A stretch of DNA of 64,000 nt. It comes from Pontitalea aquivivens. Lineage in GTDB: Bacteria > Pseudomonadota > Alphaproteobacteria > Rhodobacterales > Rhodobacteraceae. Where the stretch lies: assembly GCF_046507575.1 (NCBI RefSeq), contig NZ_JBKFEY010000002.1:310001-374000 (forward strand), written 5' to 3'. Each line of letters begins with the position of its first letter. Position 1 is the stretch's first letter. The notes beneath the pieces are model-generated. The model saw only the letters and a program-made list of their open reading frames with translations. It had not been told where the DNA came from and searched no databases. The position numbers and the translations under genes were made by a program. This document shows, piece by piece, positions 50,753-59,262 of the stretch.

Positions 50753-51625
50753 ATGACCAACAATCTGCGTGGAATAATCCTGATGACGCTGGCGGCGGCC
50801 GGATTCGTCTGCAACGACGCGATCATGAAATACCTCAGCCAGCAGATGCCTTTGGCGCAGGCGATCTTTCTGCGCGGGGTTCCGACGACGGTGGCGCTTG
50901 CGGCGCTGGCCGCCCATCAGCGGGTGCTTGGTTTCTGCCCCGACCTGCGTGACCTGCGCCTGATTGGCTGGCGCACCTTTGGCGAGGTGGCAGCCAGTAT
51001 CACCTTTCTGGTCGCGTTGGTCACGATGCCGTTGGCCACGCTGACGGCAATCATGCAATCCGTGCCGCTTGCGGTGACGCTGGCAGCGGCCTTGTTCCTG
51101 CGTGCCCCGATCGGCGTGCGCCGGTTGGCCGCCATCATCATCGGCTTCGCCGGGGTGATGCTGATCGTCAGGCCCGGTGCTGGTGCCTTCGGGGTCGAGT
51201 CGATCCTTGGACTGCTGACCGTTGGCTTTGTGGTGGTGCGGGACCTGACCACGCGCCAGCTGGACCGCGCGGTTCCTTCGGTCATTGTCGCGCTTGTTGC
51301 ATCGGTCGCGGTGATGGGGATGGGGGCGATCTGGATGGGCTTCGTCGGGGGCTGGGTGCCTGTCTCGGCGGGGCAGTGGGCGCTGGTCTGTCTTTGCGCG
51401 GCCTTCCTGATCACGGGTTATCTGGGCGTGATCGCGGCGATGCGGGTCGGGGATGTGGACGTGGTCGCGCCGCTGCGCTATGTCGGCCTGATCTTTGCCC
51501 TGGTTCTGGGCTGGGTCGTGTTCGGCGACTGGCCGGATCTTGCGACCTTTGCCGGCGCGGCCATTGTTGTCGCCACCGGCATCTACACCTTCCACCGTGA
51601 ACGCAAGCTGGCGCGGGCGCGATAA
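50753..51625 (+). CDS. EamA/DMT-family transporter
   Basis: 290 residues with about ten hydrophobic segments arranged as two EamA repeats (about 5-135 and 150-285). LAAAGFVCNDAIMKYLSQQMPLAQAIFLRG is the usual first repeat start, and VAPLRYVGLIFALVLGWVVFGDWPD the second repeat end. Substrates of this superfamily are small metabolites; it cannot be named. Start at the ATG at 50753 with AAGG close upstream. It lies between rpoC and rpsL and follows the rpoC terminator. Confidence 0.86.
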   Translation: MTNNLRGIILMTLAAAGFVCNDAIMKYLSQQMPLAQAIFLRGVPTTVALAALAAHQRVLGFCPDLRDLRLIGWRTFGEVAASITFLVALVTMPLATLTAIMQSVPLAVTLAAALFLRAPIGVRRLAAIIIGFAGVMLIVRPGAGAFGVESILGLLTVGFVVVRDLTTRQLDRAVPSVIVALVASVAVMGMGAIWMGFVGGWVPVSAGQWALVCLCAAFLITGYLGVIAAMRVGDVDVVAPLRYVGLIFALVLGWVVFGDWPDLATFAGAAIVVATGIYTFHRERKLARAR

Positions 51626-51634
51626 GGGCCAGTG

Positions 51635-51663
51635 TTGACAAGCATCCCGACTCCCCCTATACG
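51635..51663 (+). promoter_or_regulatory. Predicted str-operon promoter
   Basis: TTGACA (51635-51640), 17 bp spacer, TATACG (51658-51663). Near-consensus at both boxes, about 224 bp before rpsL. Confidence 0.65.
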
Positions 51664-51886
51664 CCGCGCTACCCGACGGGCGCAGTCTGTCTGGCGGGCC
51701 CCATATTCTATGTGGTCAAGATCCGGGCCTGGCCCCGATCCTCTGAAACTGGGCCGCACCGTCCCCGCAAGGGGGCGTTTGCGGTTATGGCGATTTGCGG
51801 ACGCGCAAGGCGCCGATGATGTGAAATGCCCCCGAAAGTCGCTGACGGGCGATGATTAAACGGGTTGCAAATATAGGGCGAACCTA
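51664..51886 (+). other. Leader/intergenic region before rpsL
   Basis: About 223 bp of probable 5' leader. I see no strong stem-loop and no gene; the final stretch ATAGGGCGAACCTA lacks an obvious strong ribosome binding site for rpsL. Confidence 0.4.
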
Positions 51887-52258
51887 ATGCCGACGATCCA
51901 ACAGCTGATCCGCAAACCGCGGCAGCCCAAGGTGCAGCGTTCAAAGTCGCAGCACCTCCAGTCCTGCCCGCAAAAGCGTGGCGTTTGCACGCGCGTCTAC
52001 ACGACGACGCCGAAAAAGCCGAACTCCGCCATGCGGAAAGTTGCCAAGGTCCGTCTGACCAACGGCTTTGAAGTGATCAGCTACATCCCCGGTGAAAAGC
52101 ACAACCTTCAGGAACACTCGGTGGTTCTGATCCGTGGCGGCCGGGTGAAGGACCTTCCGGGCGTTCGTTACCACATCCTGCGCGGTGTTCTCGATACGCA
52201 GGGCGTCAAAGACCGTCGTCAGCGTCGTTCGAAATACGGCGCGAAGCGTCCGAAGTAA
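51887..52258 (+). CDS. rpsL: 30S ribosomal protein S12
   Basis: 123 residues, decoding-centre protein. TPKKPNSAMRKVAKVRL and RVKDLPGVRYH carry the two lysines (42/43 and 87/88 region) where streptomycin resistance arises; both are wild type here. First gene of the str operon. Confidence 0.98.
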   Translation: MPTIQQLIRKPRQPKVQRSKSQHLQSCPQKRGVCTRVYTTTPKKPNSAMRKVAKVRLTNGFEVISYIPGEKHNLQEHSVVLIRGGRVKDLPGVRYHILRGVLDTQGVKDRRQRRSKYGAKRPK

Positions 52259-52270
52259 GGAGATCTACAG

Positions 52271-52741
52271 ATGTCTCGTCGTCACGCCGCTGAGAAGCGC
52301 GAAGTTCTGCCGGACGCCAAGTATGGTGACCGCGTTCTGACCAAATTCATGAATAACCTGATGATCGACGGCAAGAAATCCGTTGCCGAACGTATCGTCT
52401 ATTCCGCGCTGGAGCGGGTCGAGGGCAAGCTGAAGCGCGAGCCGATCGAAGTGTTCCACGAAGCGCTGGACAATGTGAAACCCTCCGTCGAGGTGCGTTC
52501 GCGCCGCGTCGGTGGTGCGACCTACCAGGTCCCGGTCGAGGTCCGTCCGACCCGCCGTGAGGCCCTGGCGATCCGCTGGCTGATTACCGCCGCGAAGAAC
52601 CGTAACGAAAACACCATGGAAGAGCGCCTTGCCGGCGAACTTCTGGATGCGGTGAATTCGCGTGGTTCGGCCGTGAAGAAGCGTGAAGACACCCACAAGA
52701 TGGCCGACGCGAACAAAGCGTTCAGCCATTATCGCTGGTAA
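52271..52741 (+). CDS. rpsG: 30S ribosomal protein S7
   Basis: 156 residues. 16S rRNA assembly protein and the usual autogenous repressor of the str operon. Seen: RRHAAEKREVLPDAKYGDRVLTKFMNNLM, VRPTRREALAIRWLI, and the C-terminal HKMADANKAFSHYRW. AAGGAG upstream. 12 bp after rpsL. Confidence 0.98.
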   Translation: MSRRHAAEKREVLPDAKYGDRVLTKFMNNLMIDGKKSVAERIVYSALERVEGKLKREPIEVFHEALDNVKPSVEVRSRRVGGATYQVPVEVRPTRREALAIRWLITAAKNRNENTMEERLAGELLDAVNSRGSAVKKREDTHKMADANKAFSHYRW

Positions 52742-52750
52742 GGGGGCATC

Positions 52751-54868
52751 ATGGCACGCGAATATCCGCTGAACCTTTACCGCAACTTCGGGATCATGGC
52801 CCACATCGACGCGGGCAAGACCACCACGACCGAGCGGATCCTGTTCTACACCGGCAAGTCCCACAAGATGGGCGAGACGCACGATGGCGCCTCGACCATG
52901 GACTGGATGGAGCAGGAACAGGAACGCGGGATCACCATCACCTCGGCCGCGACCACGACGTTCTGGGAAAAGACCTACGACGGTCAAAGCCCGGATTCGC
53001 CCAAGCACCGCTTCAACATCATCGACACCCCCGGCCACGTGGACTTTACCATCGAGGTGGAACGTTCGCTGGCGGTTCTGGACGGTGCCGTCTGCCTGCT
53101 GGACGGCAACGCCGGCGTGGAACCGCAGACTGAAACGGTGTGGCGTCAGGCTGACCGCTACGGTGTGCCGCGGATTGTGTTCGTCAACAAGATGGACAAG
53201 ATCGGCGCCGACTTCCAGAAGTGCCTGCACATGATCAAGGACCGCACCGGCGCCACCCCGGCCCCGATCGCGTTCCCGATCGGCGCGGAAGACAAGCTGG
53301 AAGGCATCGTTGATCTGGTCACCATGGAAGAATGGGTCTGGGAAGGCGATGACGTCGGCGCCACTTGGGTCCACCGTCCGATCCGTGACGATCTGAAGGG
53401 CGAAGCCGAAGAGCGGCGCGCGACCCTGATCGAGCTTGCCGTTGAGCAGGACGATGCCGCGATGGAAGCCTACCTGGAGGGCACCGAGCCCGACGTGGAC
53501 ACGCTGCGCGCGCTGATCCGCAAGGGCACGCTGGCGATGGCCTTCGTTCCGGTTCTGGGCGGCTCGGCCTTCAAGAACAAGGGTGTGCAGGCGCTGCTGA
53601 ACGCGGTTGTCGACTATCTGCCCAGCCCGCTGGACATCCCGCCCTACATGGGCTTTGCCCCGGGTGACGAGACCGAAACGCGCAACATCGCGCGCAAGCC
53701 CGAAGATACCGAACCCTTCTCGGGTCTGGCGTTCAAGATCATGAACGACCCCTTCGTCGGCTCGCTGACCTTCACGCGGATTTATTCGGGCGTCCTCAAG
53801 AAGGGCGACCAGATGCTGAACGCGACCAAGGGCAAGCGGGAACGCGTCGGCCGCATGATGATGATGCACGCCGTCCAGCGTGAGGAAATCGACGAAGCCT
53901 TCGCGGGCGACATCATCGCGCTGGCCGGTCTGAAAGAGACCACCACCGGTGACACCCTGTGCGATCCGACGAAGCCGGTTGTTCTGGAAACGATGACCTT
54001 CCCCGAGCCGGTGATCGAGATCGCCGTGGAACCGAAGTCGAAGGCCGACCAGGAAAAAATGGGCCTTGCGCTGGCCCGTCTGGCCGCCGAAGACCCGTCG
54101 TTCCGCGTCGAGACCGATTTCGAATCGGGTCAGACCATCATGAAGGGCATGGGTGAACTTCACCTCGACATCCTCGTCGACCGCATGCGGCGCGAGTTCA
54201 AGGTCGAGGCGAATATCGGTGCCCCGCAGGTGGCCTATCGCGAAACCATCTCGCGCGAAGCCGAGATCGACTATACGCACAAGAAGCAGACCGGCGGTAC
54301 CGGCCAGTTCGCGCGCATCAAGCTGGTGATCACCCCGACCGAACCGGGCGAAGGCTACTCCTTCGAATCGAAGATCGTTGGTGGTTCGGTGCCGAAGGAA
54401 TATATTCCCGGCGTCGAAAAGGGCATCAAGTCGGTCATGGACTCCGGTCCGCTGGCGGGTTTCCCGGTGATCGACTTCAAGGTGGCGCTGATCGACGGTG
54501 CTTTCCACGATGTCGACTCGTCCGTGCTGGCGTTCGAAATCGCGTCCCGCGCGGCGATGCGCGAAGGCCTGAAGAAGGCCGGTGCGAAGCTGCTTGAACC
54601 GATCATGAAAGTCGAAGTGGTGACCCCGGAAGAATATACCGGCGGCATTATCGGCGACCTGACCTCGCGTCGGGGCATGGTCCAGGGGCAGGACAGCCGC
54701 GGCAACGCCAACGTGATCACCGCGATGGTGCCGCTGGCGAACATGTTCGGCTACATCAACAACCTGCGCTCGATGTCCTCGGGTCGTGCGGTGTTCACGA
54801 TGATCTTCGATCACTACGACGCCGTGCCGCAGAACATCTCGGACGAAATCCAGAAGAAATACGCATAA
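52751..54868 (+). CDS. fusA: Elongation factor G
   Basis: 705 residues. Translocase GTPase with AHIDAGKTTTTERILFYTG, DTPGHVDFTIEVERS, NKMDKIGADF, and domain IV/V with GQDSRGNANVI and SGRAVFTMIFDHYD. Only one EF-G is in the window. 9 bp after rpsG. Confidence 0.98.
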   Translation: MAREYPLNLYRNFGIMAHIDAGKTTTTERILFYTGKSHKMGETHDGASTMDWMEQEQERGITITSAATTTFWEKTYDGQSPDSPKHRFNIIDTPGHVDFTIEVERSLAVLDGAVCLLDGNAGVEPQTETVWRQADRYGVPRIVFVNKMDKIGADFQKCLHMIKDRTGATPAPIAFPIGAEDKLEGIVDLVTMEEWVWEGDDVGATWVHRPIRDDLKGEAEERRATLIELAVEQDDAAMEAYLEGTEPDVDTLRALIRKGTLAMAFVPVLGGSAFKNKGVQALLNAVVDYLPSPLDIPPYMGFAPGDETETRNIARKPEDTEPFSGLAFKIMNDPFVGSLTFTRIYSGVLKKGDQMLNATKGKRERVGRMMMMHAVQREEIDEAFAGDIIALAGLKETTTGDTLCDPTKPVVLETMTFPEPVIEIAVEPKSKADQEKMGLALARLAAEDPSFRVETDFESGQTIMKGMGELHLDILVDRMRREFKVEANIGAPQVAYRETISREAEIDYTHKKQTGGTGQFARIKLVITPTEPGEGYSFESKIVGGSVPKEYIPGVEKGIKSVMDSGPLAGFPVIDFKVALIDGAFHDVDSSVLAFEIASRAAMREGLKKAGAKLLEPIMKVEVVTPEEYTGGIIGDLTSRRGMVQGQDSRGNANVITAMVPLANMFGYINNLRSMSSGRAVFTMIFDHYDAVPQNISDEIQKKYA

Positions 54869-54872
54869 GAGC

Positions 54873-54924
54873 GGTGGGCAGACCTGCCCACCCTACCCCC
54901 GTAGGGTGCGCCAACGTGCGCACC
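54873..54924. repeat. Chain of three palindromes between fusA and tuf2
   Basis: Three adjoining hairpins sharing edge bases: GGTGGGCA-GACC-TGCCCACC (54873-54892), ACCCTAC-CCCC-GTAGGGT (54890-54907), and GGTGCGC-CAACGT-GCGCACC (54905-54924). No T-run. It looks like a REP-like dispersed element of Rhodobacterales chromosomes; only this copy is in the window. Confidence 0.6.
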
Positions 54925-54942
54925 GCCATCGAACCAGGAGGC

Positions 54943-56126
54943 CATCATGGCAAAGGCAAAGTTTGAACGGACGAAACCGCACGTCAACATCGGGACCATT
55001 GGTCACGTTGACCACGGCAAGACGACGCTGACGGCTGCGATCACGAAGTATTTTGGCGAATTCAAGGCCTACGACGCGATTGACGGTGCGCCGGAAGAGC
55101 GTGCGCGCGGGATCACGATCTCGACGGCGCATGTGGAATATGAATCCGAGAGCCGCCACTACGCGCACGTCGACTGCCCCGGCCACGCGGACTATGTGAA
55201 GAACATGATCACGGGTGCTGCGCAGATGGACGGCGCGATCCTTGTGGTGAACGCGGCCGACGGCCCGATGCCGCAGACGCGCGAGCACATTCTGCTTGGC
55301 CGTCAGGTGGGCATCCCCTACATGGTCGTCTACATGAACAAGGTCGACCAGGTTGACGACCCGGAACTGCTGGAACTGGTCGAGATGGAAGTGCGTGAAC
55401 TTCTGTCGTCCTACGACTACCCCGGCGACGACATTCCGATCGTCAAGGGCTCGGCGCTGGCGGCGCTGGAAGGCCGTGACCCGGAGATCGGCGAGAATTC
55501 GATCCGCGAACTGATCAAGGCGGTTGACGACTACATCCCGACGCCGGCGCGTGCGGTTGACCAGCCGTTCCTGATGCCGATCGAAGACGTTTTCTCGATC
55601 TCGGGGCGCGGCACGGTTGTGACCGGCCGTGTGGAACGTGGCGTGATCAACGTGGGCGACGAAGTCGAGATCGTGGGCATCCGCGACACGAAGAAGTCGG
55701 TCTGCACCGGCGTTGAAATGTTCCGCAAGCTGCTGGACCGCGGCGAGGCGGGCGACAACATCGGCGCGCTGCTGCGCGGCGTGGACCGTGACGGCGTGGA
55801 ACGTGGTCAGGTGCTGTGCAAGCCGGGTTCGGTGAAGCCGCACACCCAGTTCGAGGCCGAGGCCTACATCCTGACCAAGGAAGAAGGCGGCCGCCACACG
55901 CCGTTCTTCGCGAACTATCGCCCGCAGTTCTATTTCCGCACCACCGACGTGACCGGCACCGTGAAGCTGCCGGAAGGCACCGAGATGGTGATGCCGGGCG
56001 ACAACCTGAAGTTCGAGGTCGAGCTGATCGCCCCGATCGCGATGGAAGAAAAATTGCGCTTCGCCATCCGTGAAGGCGGCCGCACCGTCGGCGCAGGCGT
56101 CGTGTCGAAAATCATCAAGTGATGGC
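54943..56126 (+). repeat. Long direct repeat, tuf unit 2
   Basis: Partner of 36071-37254, 18,872 bp away in direct orientation; differs at 55297, 55933 and 56054. Homologous recombination between the units would delete secE, nusG, rpoBC and other essential genes, so only conversion is tolerable. Confidence 0.9.
54947..56122 (+). CDS. tuf: Elongation factor Tu, copy 2
   Basis: 391 residues, protein identical to the copy at 36075-37250. This one sits at the usual str-operon position after fusA and has AGGAGG upstream. Three silent C-to-T differences (55297, 55933, 56054) are the only changes seen against copy 1. Confidence 0.98.
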   Translation: MAKAKFERTKPHVNIGTIGHVDHGKTTLTAAITKYFGEFKAYDAIDGAPEERARGITISTAHVEYESESRHYAHVDCPGHADYVKNMITGAAQMDGAILVVNAADGPMPQTREHILLGRQVGIPYMVVYMNKVDQVDDPELLELVEMEVRELLSSYDYPGDDIPIVKGSALAALEGRDPEIGENSIRELIKAVDDYIPTPARAVDQPFLMPIEDVFSISGRGTVVTGRVERGVINVGDEVEIVGIRDTKKSVCTGVEMFRKLLDRGEAGDNIGALLRGVDRDGVERGQVLCKPGSVKPHTQFEAEAYILTKEEGGRHTPFFANYRPQFYFRTTDVTGTVKLPEGTEMVMPGDNLKFEVELIAPIAMEEKLRFAIREGGRTVGAGVVSKIIK

Positions 56127-56170
56127 GCGGACGGGCCATGTGGCCCGTTCCGTCCTTGCTAGGAAATGGA

Positions 56171-56205
56171 TTGGTGCGCCGAAAGGCGCGCCAATTGCTC
56201 TTGAC
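56171..56205 (+). terminator. Probable str-operon terminator after tuf2
   Basis: TTGGTGCGCC (56171-56180) pairs with GGCGCGCCAA (56185-56194), one T-G wobble and a GAAA tetraloop, followed by TTGCTCTT. Another shorter stem, ACGGGCC-ATGT-GGCCCGT, lies at 56131-56148. Confidence 0.55.
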
Positions 56206-56229
56206 AGACCGGGCAATGCGCCGTAGGAC
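56201..56229 (+). promoter_or_regulatory. Predicted S10-operon promoter
   Basis: TTGACA (56201-56206), 17 bp spacer, TAGGAC (56224-56229), leaving a leader of about 88 nt before rpsJ. Confidence 0.6.
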
Positions 56230-56324
56230 GCGCGCCTGATCTCCAAGAGATTGCGGTTCGAAGCAGGCGTCGCATGCGGCGGTGTCTGCCTCTCAACCTG
56301 AAAGCCCTGCGAAAAGGGAATACC

Positions 56325-56633
56325 ATGACTGGTCAAAACATTCGCATCCGGCTCAAGGCGTTCGATTACCGCGTGCTGGACGCCAGCACCCAGGAAATCG
56401 TGAACACCGCCAAGCGCACCGGTGCACAGGTTCGCGGCCCGATTCCGCTGCCGAACAAGATTGAGAAATTCACTGTTCTGCGTGGCCCGCACATCGACAA
56501 GAAGTCGCGCGACCAGTGGGAGATCCGCACGCACAAGCGTCTTCTCGACATCGTCGATCCGACCCCGCAAACCGTGGACGCGCTGATGAAGCTCGACCTG
56601 GCCGCCGGTGTCGACGTCGAGATCAAGGTCTGA
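56325..56633 (+). CDS. rpsJ: 30S ribosomal protein S10 (NusE)
   Basis: 102 residues. 30S head protein and partner of NusB/NusG in antitermination. QNIRIRLKAFDYRVLD at the start and RGPHIDKKSRDQWEIRTHKRLLDI. The ATG at 56325 gives the standard N-terminus. Confidence 0.97.
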   Translation: MTGQNIRIRLKAFDYRVLDASTQEIVNTAKRTGAQVRGPIPLPNKIEKFTVLRGPHIDKKSRDQWEIRTHKRLLDIVDPTPQTVDALMKLDLAAGVDVEIKV

Positions 56634-56643
56634 GGAGGGGCTC

Positions 56644-57369
56644 ATGCGTTCTGGTGTTATCGCCAAGAAGCTGGGCATGACCCGGCTGTTCCTTGAAGAC
56701 GGCAAGCAGGTTCCTGTGACCGTTCTTCAGCTCGACAATCTGCAGGTCGTCGCGCAGCGCACCGCCGACAAGGATGGCTACACCGCCGTTCAGCTGGGCG
56801 CGGGCAATGCCAAGGCCAAGCGCACCACCGCCGCACTGCGCGGCCATTTCGCCAAGGCGAACGTGGCCCCGAAGCGCAAGGTTGCGGAGTTCCGTGTGTC
56901 GCCGGAAAACCTGATCGAAGTGGGCGCCGAAATCTCGGCCGAACACTACAATGCCGGTCAGTTCGTCGACATCGCCGGCACCTCGATCGGTAAAGGCTTC
57001 GCGGGCGTCATGAAGCGGCACAACTTCGGCGGTCTGCGGGCCTCGCACGGCGTGTCGATTTCGCACCGTTCGCACGGTTCGACCGGCCAGTGCCAGGACC
57101 CGGGCAAGGTGTTCAAGGGTAAGAAGATGGCCGGCCATCTGGGCGCGGTGCGTGTCACCACCCAGAACATCCAGGTTGTCAAGACGGATGCCGACCGCGG
57201 CCTGATCCTGGTCAAGGGCTCGGTTCCGGGCGCCAAGGGCGGCTGGGTCACGATCAAGGATGCGGTCAAGAAGCCGCTGCCGAAGGACGTTCCGATGCCT
57301 GCGGCCCTGAAGGGTTCGGCCTCGGCTGCTCCGGCGGAAGAAGTTGCCGCCGAAGGGGGTGAAGCATGA
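56644..57369 (+). CDS. rplC: 50S ribosomal protein L3
   Basis: 241 residues. MRSGVIAKKLGMTRLF start and the conserved loop GVMKRHNFGGLRASHGVSISHRSHGSTGQCQDPGKVFKGKKMAGHLG that reaches the peptidyl-transferase centre. An Ala/Glu-rich tail (SASAAPAEEVAAEGG) is an extension seen in related bacteria. ATGA overlap with rplD. Confidence 0.98.
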   Translation: MRSGVIAKKLGMTRLFLEDGKQVPVTVLQLDNLQVVAQRTADKDGYTAVQLGAGNAKAKRTTAALRGHFAKANVAPKRKVAEFRVSPENLIEVGAEISAEHYNAGQFVDIAGTSIGKGFAGVMKRHNFGGLRASHGVSISHRSHGSTGQCQDPGKVFKGKKMAGHLGAVRVTTQNIQVVKTDADRGLILVKGSVPGAKGGWVTIKDAVKKPLPKDVPMPAALKGSASAAPAEEVAAEGGEA

Positions 57370-57986
57370 AACTCGATGTGATCAAGCTCGACGCCGGCAA
57401 GGCCGGTTCGATCGAACTGTCCGATGACATCTTCGGGCTGGAGCCGCGTGCGGACATCCTGCACCGCGTCGTGCGCTGGCAGCGTGCAAAGGCGCAGCAG
57501 GGCACCCACTCGGTTCTGACCAAGTCGGAAGTGTCCTACTCGACCAAGAAGATCTACCGCCAGAAGGGTACCGGTGGCGCACGTCACGGGTCCAAGAAGG
57601 CACCGATCTTCCGTCACGGTGGTGTCTACAAGGGCCCGACCCCGCGCAGCCACGCCCACGACCTGCCCAAGAAGTTCCGGGCGCTGGGTCTGAAGCACGC
57701 GCTGTCGTCGAAGGCCGCGACCGGCAATCTGGTCGTTCTGGAAGATGTCGTGATGCCCGAAGCCAAGACCGCGATTCTGGCCAAAGCCGCGAAGGAACTG
57801 GGCTGGAAGCGCGTCCTGATCATCGACGGGGCCGACGTGAACGAGAATTTTGCCCGCGCCGCGCGCAACATCGAAGGCATCGATATCCTGCCGTCGATGG
57901 GCGCCAACGTCTATGACATCCTGAAGCGTGACACGCTGGTGATCACGAAGGCGGGTGTCGAAGCTCTGGAGGCTCGTCTGAAATGA
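57366..57986 (+). CDS. rplD: 50S ribosomal protein L4
   Basis: 206 residues. Exit-tunnel protein, and the autogenous repressor of the S10 operon in enterics. GLEPRADILHRVVRWQRAKAQQGTHSV and the tunnel loop KKIYRQKGTGGARHGSKKAPIFRHGGV. ATGA overlaps on both sides imply coupled translation with L3 and L23. Confidence 0.98.
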   Translation: MKLDVIKLDAGKAGSIELSDDIFGLEPRADILHRVVRWQRAKAQQGTHSVLTKSEVSYSTKKIYRQKGTGGARHGSKKAPIFRHGGVYKGPTPRSHAHDLPKKFRALGLKHALSSKAATGNLVVLEDVVMPEAKTAILAKAAKELGWKRVLIIDGADVNENFARAARNIEGIDILPSMGANVYDILKRDTLVITKAGVEALEARLK

Positions 57987-58279
57987 GCGCGAAAGCTGAA
58001 CATTACGACGTGATCGTCAAGCCGATCATCACCGAGAAAGCCACGATGGCGTCCGAAAACGGCGCCGTGGTGTTCCAGGTGGCGAAGGATGCCAACAAGC
58101 CGCAGATCAAGGAAGCGGTCGAGGCCCTGTTTGGCGTCAAGGTGAAGGCGGTCAACACCACCATCACCAAGGGCAAGGTCAAGCGCTTCCGCGGCCAGCT
58201 GGGTTCGCGCAGCGACGTGAAAAAGGCCTATGTCACGCTGGAAGACGGAAACACTATCGACGTCTCCACCGGCCTCTGA
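57983..58279 (+). CDS. rplW: 50S ribosomal protein L23
   Basis: 98 residues. Exit-site protein that docks trigger factor and SRP. YDVIVKPIITEKATMASENGAVVFQVAKDANKPQIKEAVEALFGVKV. It is followed by a 143 bp gap before rplB, unusual for this cluster. Confidence 0.97.
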   Translation: MSAKAEHYDVIVKPIITEKATMASENGAVVFQVAKDANKPQIKEAVEALFGVKVKAVNTTITKGKVKRFRGQLGSRSDVKKAYVTLEDGNTIDVSTGL

Positions 58280-58299
58280 TAGAAGCCAGACGAATCTCG

Positions 58300-58329
58300 C
58301 GGCCCCGGGTTCCGGGGCCGTTGAGTTTT
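58300..58329 (+). terminator. Terminator-like stem-loop between rplW and rplB
   Basis: CGGCCCCGG (58300-58308), GTT loop, CCGGGGCCG (58312-58320), then TTGAGTTTTATGTTT. Strong stem, moderate T-run; could attenuate the operon or reset it before rplB. Confidence 0.55.
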
Positions 58330-58352
58330 ATGTTTCCGGGCGACCGGAGGAC

Positions 58353-58442
58353 ATGAGCGGGGCCGTGCACGCGACCCCATACGAAACGGACCTATGGTCC
58401 AAAGCAACGGAAGACAGAGAGCATGGCACTCAAGTCGTATAA
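58353..58442 (+). CDS. Possible 29-codon leader ORF overlapping the rplB start
   Basis: ATG at 58353 with GGAGG 3 bp upstream, reading MSGAVHATPYETDLWSK and ending in TAA at 58440-58442. It overlaps the first 20 bp of rplB in another frame. No homologue is recognised. Its ribosome binding site is better than that of rplB, so it may couple translation, or it may be chance. Confidence 0.3.
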   Translation: MSGAVHATPYETDLWSKATEDREHGTQVV

Positions 58443-59259
58443 GCCGACGACGCCTGGCCAGCGTGGGCTGGTTCTGATCGACCGTTCGGAGCTTTGGAAA
58501 GGCCGCCCCGTCAAAGCCCTCACCGAGGGTCTGACCAAGACGGGTGGCCGGAACAATACCGGGCGCGTCACCATGTGGCACAAGGGCGGTGGGGCGAAGC
58601 GCCTGTACCGCATCGTTGATTTCAAACGCCGCAAGTTCGATGTGGCCGCGACGGTCGAGCGGATTGAATACGATCCCAACCGCACCGCGTTCATCGCGCT
58701 GGTCAAATACGAAGATGGCGAGCAGGCCTATGTCCTGGCGCCCCAGCGCCTTGCGGTGGGTGACAAGATCATTGCCGGCGCCAAGTGCGACATCAAGCCG
58801 GGCAACGCGATGCCGTTTTCGGGCATGCCGATCGGTACGATCGTCCACAACGTCGAGCTGAAACCCGGCAAGGGTGGCCAGCTGGCGCGTGCCGCGGGGA
58901 CCTATGCCCAGTTCGTCGGCCGCGATGGTGGCTATGCCCAGATCCGCCTGTCTTCGGGCGAGCTGCGCATGGTGCGCCAGGAATGCATGGCGACCGTGGG
59001 TGCGGTGTCGAATGCCGATCACTCGAACCAGAACCTCGGCAAGGCCGGCCGCAAGCGGCACATGGGCGTACGCCCGACCGTTCGTGGTGTTGCCATGAAC
59101 CCGATTGACCACCCGCACGGCGGTGGTGAGGGCCGGACCTCGGGTGGTCGTCACCCGGTGACGCCCTGGGGCAAGGGCACCAAGGGCAATCGGACCCGCA
59201 AGAACAAGTCGACGGACAAATACATCGTCCGCTCGCGTCACGCTAAGAAGGGTCGTTAA
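58423..59259 (+). CDS. rplB: 50S ribosomal protein L2
   Basis: 278 residues. Peptidyl-transferase-centre protein. GGGAKRLYRIVDFKRRKFDV, GTIVHNVELKPGKGGQLARAAGTYAQ, and the universally conserved C-terminal GVAMNPIDHPHGGGEGRTSGGRHPVTPWG. 3 bp before rpsS. Confidence 0.98.
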   Translation: MALKSYKPTTPGQRGLVLIDRSELWKGRPVKALTEGLTKTGGRNNTGRVTMWHKGGGAKRLYRIVDFKRRKFDVAATVERIEYDPNRTAFIALVKYEDGEQAYVLAPQRLAVGDKIIAGAKCDIKPGNAMPFSGMPIGTIVHNVELKPGKGGQLARAAGTYAQFVGRDGGYAQIRLSSGELRMVRQECMATVGAVSNADHSNQNLGKAGRKRHMGVRPTVRGVAMNPIDHPHGGGEGRTSGGRHPVTPWGKGTKGNRTRKNKSTDKYIVRSRHAKKGR

Positions 59260-59262
59260 GAT

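Noticed and set aside
54873..54924. CRISPR-like repeat array
   Set aside because: The three hairpins differ in sequence and have no spacers; no cas genes nearby.
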